Below, one piece after another: positions 1-8,801 of a DNA stretch of 64,000 bases; position 1 is the stretch's first letter; each line of letters opens with the position of its first letter. The notes below the pieces were generated by a model. The model saw only the letters and a list, made by a program, of their open reading frames with translations, ran no database searches and was not told the origin of the DNA. This DNA is from an uncultured Finegoldia sp. GTDB lineage: Bacteria > Bacillota > Clostridia > Tissierellales > Peptoniphilaceae. The position numbers and the translations under genes are program-made. The DNA is taken from positions 35,453-99,452 of the forward strand of contig NZ_CAAFUQ010000095.1 of NCBI RefSeq assembly GCF_900766215.1. Reading direction: 5' to 3'.

Positions 1-1607
1 CCGAGTCCCGTAGATTCTTGAGAAGAGCGTGATTTGTCGACAACGAAAAATCTTTCAAAAACTCTTTTTTGATATTTTTCAGCTATACCAATTCCAGTAT
101 CTTCACAGATAATCTTAGTTTTATCATTTTCTTTGAATATTGAAATCTTGATTTTTCCAGATATTTTATTGTATTTAATAGCATTGGTAACCAAGTTTTC
201 AATCATTTCTTTAATTAAATTTTCGTTTCCATATATTAGACAATTTTCCTGAATATCTGTAATTATTTCTATTTGTTTGTTATCGAATTTATTTTGATTA
301 GAATTAATAATTTCACTTACTATTTTTTCAGGATTGAATAAACTTTTTTCGATATCATCACCAGATTCATCTAATTTTGAGAGTTTGATGATATTATCAA
401 TTAGTTCCAATAATCTTAATCCTTCTTGATGGATTATAGAAGCAAATTTACCGACGTTTTCCGGGCTAACCATATTATTTTCAATCATTTCTGCATAACC
501 ATTGATAGAAGTTAGGGGAGATTTCAATTCGTGACTTACATTTGCTGAAAATTCTCTTCTTCTTTTTTCAGCTTTTATTTTGTCACTTTCATCTACTAAG
601 AATAGTAGAACTCCATTAATCTTATCTTCATCTAATACTGGTGCAATATACAATGATAATAACATTCCTTGCATTTCAATGTTTATATGATGTGCTGTTT
701 TTGTAGATATAACGTTCTTAATTGCAGAATGGATTTTCAAATCTCTATTCAATGAAATAAAAGGTCTTCCCTCATATTTAGAATCAGAAGCTCCAAATAG
801 AAATTCAGCTGACTTGTTAACAGAAAGTACATTCATGTTTTTATCTAGTAAAATAAGACCTTCTCTCATATTATCCGTAATAGTTTTAATAGTAGCAGAT
901 CTTTCTTCTAATTCATCAACATATTTTTTTATAGTATCATTTTTTCGTCTAATAATATTAACAAATGGTATTAGTTCATCGTAAACTGGTTTTTCTATTA
1001 ATTTTGATTCCTTATCATTTACAATATTATCATCTAACTCATTAGCAATAGTTTCAATAGGATCTAGAATTTGTCTAATTTGTCTTCTATTAATGTCTAT
1101 TAACAAAATTAATGACAATGCTAAAATCAATAGGGTATAGGGTAATAAATCTAGAATTGTTTTGAAAAAATTTGCCGATTCACAGCTAACTCTAAGCACA
1201 TCTGAATTTTCTTGTAGAATAGCTACATAATACATATCGGCTCCAAAACTATTAGATTTACGAGTTATTGATCCTACATTAGTTTCCCTTGCATCTTTAA
1301 CTTCTTCTCTATTAGAGTGATTATCCAAAGAATCTACATTCGTATCGGTGTCATAGACTACATTTCCACTTTTATCAATAATAGTGAATCTATTCGTAGG
1401 ATTTATTTTCTTAATCTTTTTTACATTGACAATAGTTTGTTCACGATTATTGTCACTGATAGAATCAATATATTGGATTTGGCGAAGTAGGGAAGTTTCT
1501 TGCTTTGATTTGTTGTAATTATAAAATATAAATGTTTGCAAACTAAGTCCGACAGCCAAAGCTAATATAATAACAAAAGAAATTCTAGTGTATATTTTCC
1601 TTTTCAT
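1..1607 (-). CDS. phoR: PhoR-type sensor histidine kinase, 3' end cut by window edge
   Basis: Membrane sensor kinase that most likely phosphorylates the adjacent PhoB-type regulator under phosphate limitation. The start is ATG at 1607-1605, overlapping the phoB stop by one base (TAATG). Reading leftward there is an N-terminal membrane segment, an extracytoplasmic region of about 130 residues, a second membrane segment (LLPYTLLILALSLILLID), and a PAS-like stretch (ITDNMREGLILLDKNMNVLS). An H-box follows (FSANVSHELKSPLTSINGYA), then an N-box (ENLVTNAIKYN) and a G1 box (EDTGIGIAEKYQ). The frame runs off at position 1 within the next ATP-lid motif (ESTGLG), so only the last part of the catalytic domain is missing. 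It is the last gene seen in the pst-pho operon. The family assignment is firm; the phosphate role rests on context. Confidence 0.93.
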   Translation of the reverse strand, partial: MKRKIYTRISFVIILALAVGLSLQTFIFYNYNKSKQETSLLRQIQYIDSISDNNREQTIVNVKKIKKINPTNRFTIIDKSGNVVYDTDTNVDSLDNHSNREEVKDARETNVGSITRKSNSFGADMYYVAILQENSDVLRVSCESANFFKTILDLLPYTLLILALSLILLIDINRRQIRQILDPIETIANELDDNIVNDKESKLIEKPVYDELIPFVNIIRRKNDTIKKYVDELEERSATIKTITDNMREGLILLDKNMNVLSVNKSAEFLFGASDSKYEGRPFISLNRDLKIHSAIKNVISTKTAHHINIEMQGMLLSLYIAPVLDEDKINGVLLFLVDESDKIKAEKRRREFSANVSHELKSPLTSINGYAEMIENNMVSPENVGKFASIIHQEGLRLLELIDNIIKLSKLDESGDDIEKSLFNPEKIVSEIINSNQNKFDNKQIEIITDIQENCLIYGNENLIKEMIENLVTNAIKYNKISGKIKISIFKENDKTKIICEDTGIGIAEKYQKRVFERFFVVDKSRSSQESTGL

Positions 1608-2275
1608 TACTCACCAGCTTTATATCCCAGATTTCTTATAGTTTTTATGATGCCTGAAGCATTTTTCAATTTTTGTCTTAGTGTAGCAATATGAACATCT
1701 ACTGTACGAGATTCGCCTTCAAAATCAAATCCCCAAATTTTTGTCATTATATTTTCTCTCGTTAATACTTTTCCAATATTTGATAGGAGATAATACAATA
1801 ATTCAAATTCTTTATAAGTCAAGTCAATATTTTGTCCATCGACACTTACAGTTCTTTTATCGTAGTCTAGTTCAACATTTTTATAAATAATCTTTGATTT
1901 TGTTTTACTCAATGACGATCTTCTGAGTAAAGCTCTAACTCTTGCTAATAGCTCCATGATGCTAAACGGTTTTATCATATAATCATCAGCACCACTATCT
2001 AGTCCAACGATTTTATCGTATTCTGTAGTCTTTGCAGTAAGCATCATAACAGGGATGCTTTTCGTTTTCTCATTATTTCGTATTTCTTTTAAAATTTCAA
2101 GTCCACTTTTTCCTGGAAGCATAATATCTAATATAATTAAATCTATGCTAGAAGAATACAATGAGGATTTGAATTCACCGTAATCTCCAAATCCCATTGC
2201 ATCATAACCTTCATTATTTAGTGCGTAGATAATTAGTTCTCTTATGCTTTTATCATCTTCAACACAGCAAATCAT
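1607..2275 (-). CDS. phoB: PhoB/PhoP-type response regulator
   Basis: OmpR-family DNA-binding response regulator of 222 aa. The receiver domain has the acidic pocket near the N-terminus (VEDD), the phospho-acceptor Asp in LIILDIMLPG, the conserved Thr in MMLTAK and the Lys in YMIKPF. A C-terminal winged helix ends in SRTVDVHIATLRQKL and IRNLGYKAG. Its start overlaps the phoU stop (ATGA) and its stop overlaps the phoR start, so the three are translationally coupled. It presumably binds the TTTACA direct repeats found upstream of pstC and pstS. The symbol is given by context; phoP is the equivalent name in Bacillus. Confidence 0.93.
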   Translation of the reverse strand: MICCVEDDKSIRELIIYALNNEGYDAMGFGDYGEFKSSLYSSSIDLIILDIMLPGKSGLEILKEIRNNEKTKSIPVMMLTAKTTEYDKIVGLDSGADDYMIKPFSIMELLARVRALLRRSSLSKTKSKIIYKNVELDYDKRTVSVDGQNIDLTYKEFELLYYLLSNIGKVLTRENIMTKIWGFDFEGESRTVDVHIATLRQKLKNASGIIKTIRNLGYKAGE

Positions 2276-2928
2276 TGTGCATTTTCCTCATATCTTTCTC
2301 CAGTAACAGAGAAGATTACCCATGTTGCAATTCTTTCTGCATTATCGCCAATTCTTTCTAGGTATTTTGCAACTTGAATTAAATCGATAATTTGTTCAGG
2401 ATTATCACAACCTGATTTGATTAGTTCAATTGACTCATCCATGAAATGCCTAAAAAGTTCATCAACTTCATCATCCTTTTTAATTACAGAATAAGCAAGT
2501 TCAACATCATCATCTGTAAAGGCATTAATACTTTCAACTAGCATTTTTTGGGCAGATTTACCCATACATCTTATCATCGACAAGTCTTTTGGAAGTCTAG
2601 TTTTTCCAATTAACATAACAAGTTCAGAAATTTCTTGTGCATGGTTTCCAATTTTACTCATACAAGAAAGAATTCTTAGTGCTGATGAAATGAATCTTAA
2701 GTCTTTTGCAACAGGAGATTGTGTAGTTAAAAGTCTCAAACAAGTATCCTCAACCTCTTTTGACATTTCATATATAGTTTCTTGAGAATCGTAAACTTTT
2801 TGAGCTATTTCTAAATCTTGAGTTTCTAAAGCGTATGTGCTTTGTTCTATTTGTCTTTCGACATTTGCTCCAAGAAAAATTAAATTATGTTTTAATTCTT
2901 CTAATTGATGTGTAAAATATTTTCTCAT
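2272..2928 (-). CDS. phoU: Phosphate transport system regulator PhoU
   Basis: Cytoplasmic three-helix-repeat protein of 218 aa, the usual length for PhoU, which links the Pst transporter to the PhoR/PhoB pair and restrains kinase activity when phosphate is plentiful. Two PhoU-type helical bundles are visible. Acidic metal-binding motifs of the E/DxxxD type occur in each, and the second half carries the recognisable LIQVAKYLERIGDNAERIA signature. It lies 14 bp downstream of pstB with the ribosome site AGAGGTGG in the gap, and its stop overlaps the phoB start by four bases. Gene order pstB-phoU-phoB-phoR is a common Firmicute arrangement. Confidence 0.95.
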   Translation of the reverse strand: MRKYFTHQLEELKHNLIFLGANVERQIEQSTYALETQDLEIAQKVYDSQETIYEMSKEVEDTCLRLLTTQSPVAKDLRFISSALRILSCMSKIGNHAQEISELVMLIGKTRLPKDLSMIRCMGKSAQKMLVESINAFTDDDVELAYSVIKKDDEVDELFRHFMDESIELIKSGCDNPEQIIDLIQVAKYLERIGDNAERIATWVIFSVTGERYEENAQ

Positions 2929-2942
2929 AAAACCACCTCTTT

Positions 2943-3695
2943 TTAACCGAATCTACCAGTAATATAATCCTCTGTTCTTTTATCCTCAGGTTTTGAGAAC
3001 AGTATATCAGTATTATTAAATTCTATAACTTCACCTGTTAAGAAAAATGCTGTTTTGTCTGAAATACGAGCAGCTTGTTGCATATTGTGAGTTACCATTA
3101 TTATAGTATATTTTGACTTCAAATCTTGGCATAAATCTTCAATTTTATTAGTAGAAATAGGGTCAAGAGCTGAAGTTGGTTCATCCATTAGCAATACTTC
3201 AGGTTCCACAGCTAGTGCTCTAGCAATACAAATTCTTTGTTGTTGACCACCAGAGATTGAAAGTGCATTTTTCTTTAAATTGTCTTTTACTTCATCCCAA
3301 ATTGCTGCACCTTTCAAAGATTTTTCTACGATTTCATCTAATTTAGCTTTGTTTTTTTCCCCGTGTAATCTTGGGCCATAGGCAATATTATCGTAAATTG
3401 ACATAGGGAATGGGTTAGGCTTTTGAAAAACCATACCTACTCTTTTTCTTAATAAGTTTACATCATAATTTTTATCATATATGTCTTTACCATCTAAAGT
3501 TATTAATCCTTCGATACGACATCCGTCAATAAGATCATTCATTCTATTAAGACACTTAAGCATTGTAGACTTACCACAGCCTGAAGGTCCAATAAAAGCC
3601 GTAATCTCATTGGATTTCATTTCCATGTTGATTTTCTTTAAAGCATGAAAATCATCATAATATAAATCAACATCTTTTATGCTTATCTTAGACAT
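2943..3695 (-). CDS. pstB: Phosphate ABC transporter ATP-binding protein PstB
   Basis: ATPase subunit of the high-affinity phosphate importer, 250 aa. Walker A is GPSGCGKST, the Q-loop lies in [17 protein letters not shown], the ABC signature is [10 protein letters not shown], Walker B is [14 protein letters not shown], and the switch histidine is in [11 protein letters not shown]. The [12 protein letters not shown] stretch is typical of PstB rather than other ABC ATPases. ATG overlaps the pstA stop by one base. It works at the inner face of the membrane with PstC and PstA. Confidence 0.97.
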   Translation of the reverse strand: MSKISIKDVDLYYDDFHALKKINMEMKSNEITAFIGPSGCGKSTMLKCLNRMNDLIDGCRIEGLITLDGKDIYDKNYDVNLLRKRVGMVFQKPNPFPMSIYDNIAYGPRLHGEKNKAKLDEIVEKSLKGAAIWDEVKDNLKKNALSISGGQQQRICIARALAVEPEVLLMDEPTSALDPISTNKIEDLCQDLKSKYTIIMVTHNMQQAARISDKTAFFLTGEVIEFNNTDILFSKPEDKRTEDYITGRFG

Positions 3696-4570
3696 TATTT
3701 ACTTCCTTTCGTTAATTTTTTTCCTATTAAATTTGAAACTATATTTATTATTAAAACTAAAATTACTAATACAACCCCAGTTGCATAAGATTCTTCTACA
3801 TGGAATCCTTCAGAAGATAAAACATACATGTGTAAAGCCAAACTTCTTCCGGATTGCATTAAACTTGTTGGAACACGCGGATCAGTTCCTAAAGTAAACA
3901 TCAATGCAGCAGTTTCACCGATAACTCTACCTATAGAAAGGATAATACCAGCCATGATACCAGGCATAGCAACAGGAAGTAATACCTTTCTTATAGTATA
4001 CAACTTTCCAGCTCCTAATGCATAACTTCCAGCTCTTAATTCGTCATCTATTGATAGCAAAGCTTGTTCACTAGCTCTTATGATTAAAGGAAGTACCATT
4101 ATAAACATTGTAAGAACACCAGATATTAATGAATATCTAAATTTTAATCTCATTACAAACAACAACATACCGAATAAACCATATACTATTGATGGAATAC
4201 CAGATAATGTTTCAGTTGCAAGTCTAATAAGTGTAACTACTTTTGAATTTTTCTTTGAATATTCTGATAAGTAAATTGCAGTAAATATTCCGATAGGACT
4301 AGCAATTAATAATGTTAACAATACTAAAATAATAGTAGTCTTGATTGATGGCATCATTGAAACATTCTTTGAAGTATAGTGATTCGAAAACATACTTGGT
4401 TTCAAATGAGGAATACCATTAACTAGCATGTAAATAATTAAATAAAACAAAACAGCTAATGTAATGAAAGCCATTAAATAAATAAAGCCTTTAATAACTT
4501 TACTCTTGGTTTTGTTTTTGCGTAAATTTCTCAAACTGTTATTGGAAATATCGATAGAATTATTTTCCAT
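3695..4570 (-). CDS. pstA: Phosphate ABC transporter permease PstA
   Basis: Membrane permease of 291 aa with about six hydrophobic segments. The N-terminal cytoplasmic tail is basic ([13 protein letters not shown]). The EAA-type cytoplasmic loop that docks PstB is seen around [20 protein letters not shown], and the PstA-typical [11 protein letters not shown] and [15 protein letters not shown] stretches are present. It begins inside the last 11 bases of pstC, with an AGGTG ribosome site inside pstC, so the two permeases are translationally coupled and presumably form the PstCA heterodimer. Confidence 0.96.
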   Translation of the reverse strand: MENNSIDISNNSLRNLRKNKTKSKVIKGFIYLMAFITLAVLFYLIIYMLVNGIPHLKPSMFSNHYTSKNVSMMPSIKTTIILVLLTLLIASPIGIFTAIYLSEYSKKNSKVVTLIRLATETLSGIPSIVYGLFGMLLFVMRLKFRYSLISGVLTMFIMVLPLIIRASEQALLSIDDELRAGSYALGAGKLYTIRKVLLPVAMPGIMAGIILSIGRVIGETAALMFTLGTDPRVPTSLMQSGRSLALHMYVLSSEGFHVEESYATGVVLVILVLIINIVSNLIGKKLTKGSK

Positions 4571-5429
4571 TATTTACACCTCTTTTAACTAAATTAAACG
4601 CTAAATTTATTAGTAGTATAAATACGAATAGTACCATTGCAGTAGCGATTAAAGCATCTCTGTGTGCGCCAGAAGCATAAGCCATGTCCAATACAATGTT
4701 AGTAGTCATTGTACGTGTTCCTGAAAAAATGCTTTTTGCAATAACAGGTTGATTTCCAGCAACTAAATATACAGCCATTGTTTCACCAATAGCACGTCCA
4801 ATTCCAAGTATAACTGATGATAATATACCTGATTTTGCAGCGGGAACAACAACTCCCATAACGGCTAATTCGTGGCTAGCACCTAGAGCAATACTTCCTT
4901 CGTAGTAAGAATCAACAACAGTATTAATTGCACTTTCAGACAATGTGATTATTGTTGGTAAAATCATGATTCCTAAAAGAATAGATGCAGTAACTATATT
5001 CATACCAGTTCCTCCAAATGCTTTTCTAATCATTGGAACAATAACTACCAAAGCAAAGAAACCATAAACTATAGATGGTATACCAGCCATTAAATCTATA
5101 CAAGGTCTCAAAAAGCTATATAATTTTTTAGGACAAAACTTTGCAAGATAAATTGCAGTAAAAATTCCAATTGGAACTCCGATAATTATAGAACCAATCG
5201 TTACATAGATACTACCTATAATCATAGGTAATATTCCAAATTGAGCAGGTACATCTACAGGAGACCAGTCCTTACCAAATATAAAATTAGTTAAACCAAC
5301 TTTTTTTATAAAAGGCATTGATTCACCAAAAATGAAAAAACATATTAAAACTATTGCGAAAATAGAAGTTAGTGCTGAAACTAAAAACACGTATTTCATT
5401 ATTGATTCAGATAAATATTTCTTTTTCAT
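4560..5429 (-). CDS. pstC: Phosphate ABC transporter permease PstC
   Basis: First gene of the pstC-pstA-pstB-phoU-phoB-phoR transcript, 289 aa with about six membrane spans. PstC features are the FIFGKDWSPV periplasmic stretch, [14 protein letters not shown], the EAA loop around EGSIALGASHELAVMG, and GRAIGETMAVYLVAGN. The ATG has a good ribosome site (AGAAAGGA, spacing about 6). Immediately upstream lies a promoter with 11-bp-spaced Pho boxes, so it can be transcribed separately from pstS despite the terminator between them. Confidence 0.96.
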   Translation of the reverse strand: MKKKYLSESIMKYVFLVSALTSIFAIVLICFFIFGESMPFIKKVGLTNFIFGKDWSPVDVPAQFGILPMIIGSIYVTIGSIIIGVPIGIFTAIYLAKFCPKKLYSFLRPCIDLMAGIPSIVYGFFALVVIVPMIRKAFGGTGMNIVTASILLGIMILPTIITLSESAINTVVDSYYEGSIALGASHELAVMGVVVPAAKSGILSSVILGIGRAIGETMAVYLVAGNQPVIAKSIFSGTRTMTTNIVLDMAYASGAHRDALIATAMVLFVFILLINLAFNLVKRGVNNGK

Positions 5430-5475
5430 ATTAAATCCTTTCTATATTTTTATCACCTTAATATTATCAAGTGCT

Positions 5476-5514
5476 TGTAAAATAAATGCGATAATAATGT
5501 TAATTTAATGTAAA
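5476..5514 (-). promoter_or_regulatory. Pho-box array and promoter of pstC
   Basis: Read on the minus strand, hexamers start every 11 bases: TTTACA (5514-5509), TTAACA (5503-5498), a degenerate ATCGCA (5492-5487) and TTTACA (5481-5476). This matches the Firmicute PhoP box, a TT(A/T/C)A(C/T)A direct repeat with 11-bp period. A plausible -10, GATAAT, follows at 5468-5463, and the pstC ATG is about 35 bases further on. The spacing is seen directly; binding by the adjacent regulator is inferred. Confidence 0.75.
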
Positions 5515-5597
5515 GTTTTCTAACTTATCTCACAAAAATCGTATAGAATAGAGAAATAGTATGATTTTATAAATGTAAAATATATATTTGGAAATTA

Positions 5598-5627
5598 AAA
5601 AACAGACCTCGTGTGAGATCTGTTTTT
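5598..5627 (-). terminator. Terminator after pstS
   Basis: AAAAACAGA (5598-5606) pairs with TCTGTTTTT (5619-5627), with an inner CTC/GAG pair. On the minus strand the stem is followed by a T-rich tail, so it would end pstS transcripts and attenuate read-through into pstC. Confidence 0.8.
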
Positions 5628-5636
5628 AGAGAGGAA

Positions 5637-6572
5637 TTATTTAGAAATTTCAGACCAAGATTTAACTTTTCCAGTGAAAATATCTTTTACTTGTTCTAAT
5701 GTTAAATCAGTTGCCTTAGTATTTTCTTTGTTTACTATAACTGCTATACCGTCAATTGCGATTGGTTGAGCCTTTAATTGTTCTTTTTCTTTATCTTTTA
5801 ATTCTCTTGAAGCCATTCCAATGTCACATACTCCTTCAATAGCTGAGTTCATACCAGCTGAAGAACCAGTAGATTGAATTTCAATTTCTACTTCTGGGTA
5901 CATTCCTTTGTAAGCTTCTGCCAATTTTTCCATTAATGGGGAAACGGATGTTGAACCTGCAACTACAATTTTACCTTTTTGTGAATTTTTGTTGTAAGCT
6001 TTAGCTTCTTGAGGAAGTTGTTCATAACCTTCTTTTTTAACAATTTCTTGTCCTTCTTTAGATAAAATGAAATCTAAGAAATCTTTTGGAAGTGGTTTTA
6101 ATTCTCCTTTGTAAGCGATGTTAAAAGGTCTTGAGATTTTATAGTCACCTTTTTGAACATTTTCAGAAGTTGCTTCAACGCCGTTGATTTTAATTGCATT
6201 AACTTTGTCATTTAAAGAACCTAATGAAATGTATCCAATAGCATCTTTGTCTTGACCAACAGTCATCATTACTGCGTTAGTACTGTTTTGAACAATGGCT
6301 GAAGCTGCTGTTTTGTCTTGTTCTTTTCCGTCAGCACCTTTTTCTAGAATTTTAGTAATTTCTGTAAATGCTCCTCTAGTACCTGAACCATTTTCTCTTG
6401 ATACTACGTGGATTTCTTCTCCAGCACTTTCGTTTGATTTAGAATCATTAGAAGTAGTTTCTGTTTTGTTTGAGTTTTCTGATGTTTTTCCATCATCTTG
6501 TTTTGCACATGCTACCATGAATACTCCGAATACAAGCATCATAGCAACTAACATTAATTTTTTGATTTTCAA
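5637..6572 (-). CDS. pstS: Phosphate-binding lipoprotein PstS, circularly permuted
   Basis: Extracellular phosphate-binding lipoprotein feeding PstCAB. The best start is TTG at 6572: AAAGGA lies 7 bases upstream of it, whereas the ATG at 6581 abuts the ribosome site. This gives 311 aa with a signal peptide ending in FMVAC, the lipidated Cys at about residue 22, and a Ser/Asn-rich linker to about residue 50. The phosphate-binding elements are present in inverted order. The usual second-half block comes first (VVSRENGSGTRGAF at about 55-68, then DAIGYISLGSL, SRPFNIAYKG and DFILSKEGQE). The usual N-terminal block follows (GKIVVAGSTSVSPLMEKLAE at about 199-218, then STGSSAGMNSAIEG, IAIDGIAVIVN and DIFTGKVKSWSE at the very end). 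All ligand motifs are present, so it is probably functional. Confidence 0.9.
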   Translation of the reverse strand: MKIKKLMLVAMMLVFGVFMVACAKQDDGKTSENSNKTETTSNDSKSNESAGEEIHVVSRENGSGTRGAFTEITKILEKGADGKEQDKTAASAIVQNSTNAVMMTVGQDKDAIGYISLGSLNDKVNAIKINGVEATSENVQKGDYKISRPFNIAYKGELKPLPKDFLDFILSKEGQEIVKKEGYEQLPQEAKAYNKNSQKGKIVVAGSTSVSPLMEKLAEAYKGMYPEVEIEIQSTGSSAGMNSAIEGVCDIGMASRELKDKEKEQLKAQPIAIDGIAVIVNKENTKATDLTLEQVKDIFTGKVKSWSEISK

Positions 6573-6619
6573 ATAAATCATCCTTTCATATTTAATTCAC
6601 TAATAGAATACATGTAATG

Positions 6620-6658
6620 TTTAAAATTCATATAATATTATTGTAAATTGTATGTAAA
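6620..6658 (-). promoter_or_regulatory. Pho-box array upstream of pstS
   Basis: On the minus strand, hexamers at 11-bp steps read TTTACA (6658-6653), TTTACA (6647-6642), ATTATA (6636-6631) and TTTAAA (6625-6620). A possible -10, TATTCT, lies at 6610-6605, and the TTG start of pstS is at 6572. The geometry is the same as in front of pstC, so both promoters are probably controlled by the phoB product. Confidence 0.72.
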
Positions 6659-6714
6659 ATTAATTATTAACATATTTTTAAAATAAAGTGTTATACTATT
6701 TCTAGGGGGAATAT

Positions 6715-7713
6715 ATGAAGAAACTATTATTGATTACAACAGGAGGAACTATAGCATCTGTAGCTACAGATAAGGGATTAGCTCCAGGTCTTCAAGCAAA
6801 AGATATATTAGAATATGTAAAATTTAAAAAATTTGACTTTGAATTAGATACTTTAAGTTTATTTAGTATTGATTCGACGGACATAAGACCAGAACATTGG
6901 TTACTTATCAAACAAACTATAAAAGAAAACTACGATGAATACGATGGTTTTGTAATAACACATGGGACTGATACATTGGCATATACAGCATCTGCTTTGG
7001 GGTATTTAATACAAAAAAGCCCAAAGCCTATTGTAATTACAGGAGCACAAAAATCAATTTCGAATGATATTACTGATGCAAAGAATAACCTGATAGATGC
7101 TTTAATATATGCTAGCAAAGATAAATCGCATGGAGTTAATATAGTTTTTAATGGAAAAGTTATTTGTGGTAATAGAGCTAGAAAAGTCAGAACAAAAAGC
7201 TTTGATGCTTTTGATTCTATAAATTATCCATTAATTGCAATAATCCACGATGGCAAAGTTTTAAGATATATAGATGATAAATCAAATGCTCCAGTAGAAT
7301 TTTATGATCAATTAGATGATAGTGTATATCTGTTAAAGTTAATTCCTTCTATGAGAGGAGATATTCTTGAAGATATTTTCAAAAAATACGATTGTATTAT
7401 AGTAGAAAGCTATGGAGTAGGTGGAATGCCAGCTGGAATATCTGAAGAATTCCTTAGATTGATGGATCGTTATACAGACAATAAAATTATTGTGATGACA
7501 ACACAAGTTCCACAAGAAGGATCAGATATTGGAGTTTATCAAGTAGGAATGCGAATTAGAGAAAAACTAGATGTTTTGGAATCTAAAGATATGACACTAG
7601 AATCAGTAGTATGTAAAATGATGTATGTAATGGGTAAACACAATAGAGATATCGATAAAATTCAAGAAGAATTTTATTCGATAATAAATCATGATATTTC
7701 AATAATAGAATAA
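6715..7713 (+). CDS. ansA: L-asparaginase, type I (cytoplasmic)
   Basis: Hydrolyses L-asparagine to aspartate and ammonia. The 332-aa protein has no signal peptide. The N-terminal nucleophile motif is LLITTGGTIAS, the second catalytic Thr-Asp pair is in VITHGTDTLAYTA, and the family block PIVITGAQKS follows. C-terminal features include IVESYGVGGMP and MTTQVPQEGSDIGVYQVG. A strong ribosome site (AGGGGGA) precedes the ATG. The gene is divergent from pstS and is followed by its own terminator, so it looks monocistronic. Confidence 0.94.
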   Translation: MKKLLLITTGGTIASVATDKGLAPGLQAKDILEYVKFKKFDFELDTLSLFSIDSTDIRPEHWLLIKQTIKENYDEYDGFVITHGTDTLAYTASALGYLIQKSPKPIVITGAQKSISNDITDAKNNLIDALIYASKDKSHGVNIVFNGKVICGNRARKVRTKSFDAFDSINYPLIAIIHDGKVLRYIDDKSNAPVEFYDQLDDSVYLLKLIPSMRGDILEDIFKKYDCIIVESYGVGGMPAGISEEFLRLMDRYTDNKIIVMTTQVPQEGSDIGVYQVGMRIREKLDVLESKDMTLESVVCKMMYVMGKHNRDIDKIQEEFYSIINHDISIIE

Positions 7714-7721
7714 TATAACGA

Positions 7722-7764
7722 GTGATAAAATAATATTTAGAGAGTATTATTTTATCGCTTTTTT
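7722..7764 (+). terminator. Terminator after ansA
   Basis: A 14-bp stem, GTGATAAAATAATA (7722-7735) with TATTATTTTATCGC (7745-7758), with a 9-nt loop and a run of T at 7759-7764. Confidence 0.9.
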
Positions 7765-7820
7765 ATTTCTAAATTTTGAAAAGTTAAGGATATGAATTAT
7801 AATCTAGGTAGAGGATTATT

Positions 7821-8351
7821 ATGAAAAGAAATGTAGATTTTTATGTAAAACAAAGAAATGAGTTAATTGATTTATTAGATGATGGCAAAATTACGAAACA
7901 GGAATTTATTTCAAGAAACAATGTATTAATTGATAGTTTTAATCTTAGACCATTTATCAATATTAAAACTGTAAATGAGGGGATTTTTAACTACCAATAC
8001 TATAATTCAAAAGCTAAAGAATACAATACTATCGCAAACAAATATAAAAACAAGAAACCGAAAAAATACATTGCATCATTAAATAAATGCAGAAACTATT
8101 ACTTGGAAAAAGATAATACGATTTTAAAAATCTTGGAATTGATAGAATACAAAAATGTTGAGGCATATTACATAGATATTTTATCATACAGAATGAGAGA
8201 TAATCTTTTTGAAATTGTGCTTAAAGATTATGAGAAGATGATTTTTCATACAATAAATGAAAACATAAAAAAACATTTAAATGATAACAATGTTTTCGAA
8301 CCAATAAAGAAAAAATCCCTTATCGATTCTTATGTCAATAAGGGATATTGA
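7821..8351 (+). CDS. Uncharacterised cytoplasmic protein
   Basis: A 176-aa soluble, lysine-, asparagine- and tyrosine-rich protein of unknown function. The N-terminal segment RNELIDLLDDGKITKQEFI is followed by NEGIFNYQYYNSKAKEYNT. It resembles small hypothetical proteins conserved in clostridia (possibly the DUF6648 group, from memory). No catalytic motif, signal peptide or membrane segment is seen. The ATG follows the ribosome site AGAGGAT. Its stop codon directly abuts the stop codon of the convergent gene at 8352, and its last codons encode the hairpin that terminates that gene. Confidence 0.75.
   Translation: MKRNVDFYVKQRNELIDLLDDGKITKQEFISRNNVLIDSFNLRPFINIKTVNEGIFNYQYYNSKAKEYNTIANKYKNKKPKKYIASLNKCRNYYLEKDNTILKILELIEYKNVEAYYIDILSYRMRDNLFEIVLKDYEKMIFHTINENIKKHLNDNNVFEPIKKKSLIDSYVNKGY
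8311..8345 (-). terminator. Terminator of the 8352-8741 gene, inside the neighbouring coding region
   Basis: On the minus strand TCCCTTAT (8345-8338) pairs with ATAAGGGA (8323-8316) across a 14-nt loop and is followed by a T-run (the A-run at 8311-8315 on the plus strand). It lies within the 3' coding end of the convergent gene. Confidence 0.75.
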
Positions 8352-8741
8352 TTATTTCTTGATTTTGGCAACTATTTGTTCAGTAGTCATATTTTTATTT
8401 AGTTTGTAGTTGCCATCTTTGAATGCAGTAACATTGTTTTGCTTTAAGTAGTTTAAGAATTCTTGTTCATTAGTAATTATGTTTCCGCTTATCAAAATCT
8501 TGGATACATCCAAATCTTTTGCTTCGGGTGGAATTGTGATTTCAATGTCTTTAACTTCTTCTGTGACTTGTTTGATTTTTAAATCTTTTGAATAGGTTTG
8601 AGAACTTGTGTAATTTTTTGAAAACATTGAATCAATTGTTTTATACACATAAAGTGTTGTGATTACTAGAATTAGTAACAATAATAAAAGCTTTGCAAAT
8701 TTATAAATAAAATCTACTATAGTATCAATAAAATTTTTCAT
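8352..8741 (-). CDS. Membrane-anchored protein with MltG-like N-terminal domain only
   Basis: A 129-aa protein with one N-terminal membrane helix (about residues 15-37) and an extracytoplasmic tail. Residues about 65-129 (IEITIPPEAKDLDVSKILIS, a GNIITNEQEFLNYLK stretch, FKDGNYKLNKNMTTEQIVAK) follow the pattern of the small LysM-like subdomain at the start of MltG/YceG lytic transglycosylases. That pattern is an E-IP-GA-type strand, a helix with GII, then G-Y-L---M--EQI. The large catalytic YceG domain that should follow is absent. No MltG is seen in the alaS-ireB-ruvX cluster, where Bacillus keeps one. The function is unknown; a role in binding or regulating peptidoglycan synthesis is only a guess. 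Confidence 0.7.
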   Translation of the reverse strand: MKNFIDTIVDFIYKFAKLLLLLLILVITTLYVYKTIDSMFSKNYTSSQTYSKDLKIKQVTEEVKDIEITIPPEAKDLDVSKILISGNIITNEQEFLNYLKQNNVTAFKDGNYKLNKNMTTEQIVAKIKK

Positions 8742-8801
8742 TTTTCACCTTCCTTATTAAATTATAATGATTTATTAAGAATTTTTCAAATAGGAGTAGC
8801 A

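Noticed and set aside
3828..4274. Plus-strand open frames within pstA
   Set aside because: They are antisense to a clear permease gene, without start signals.
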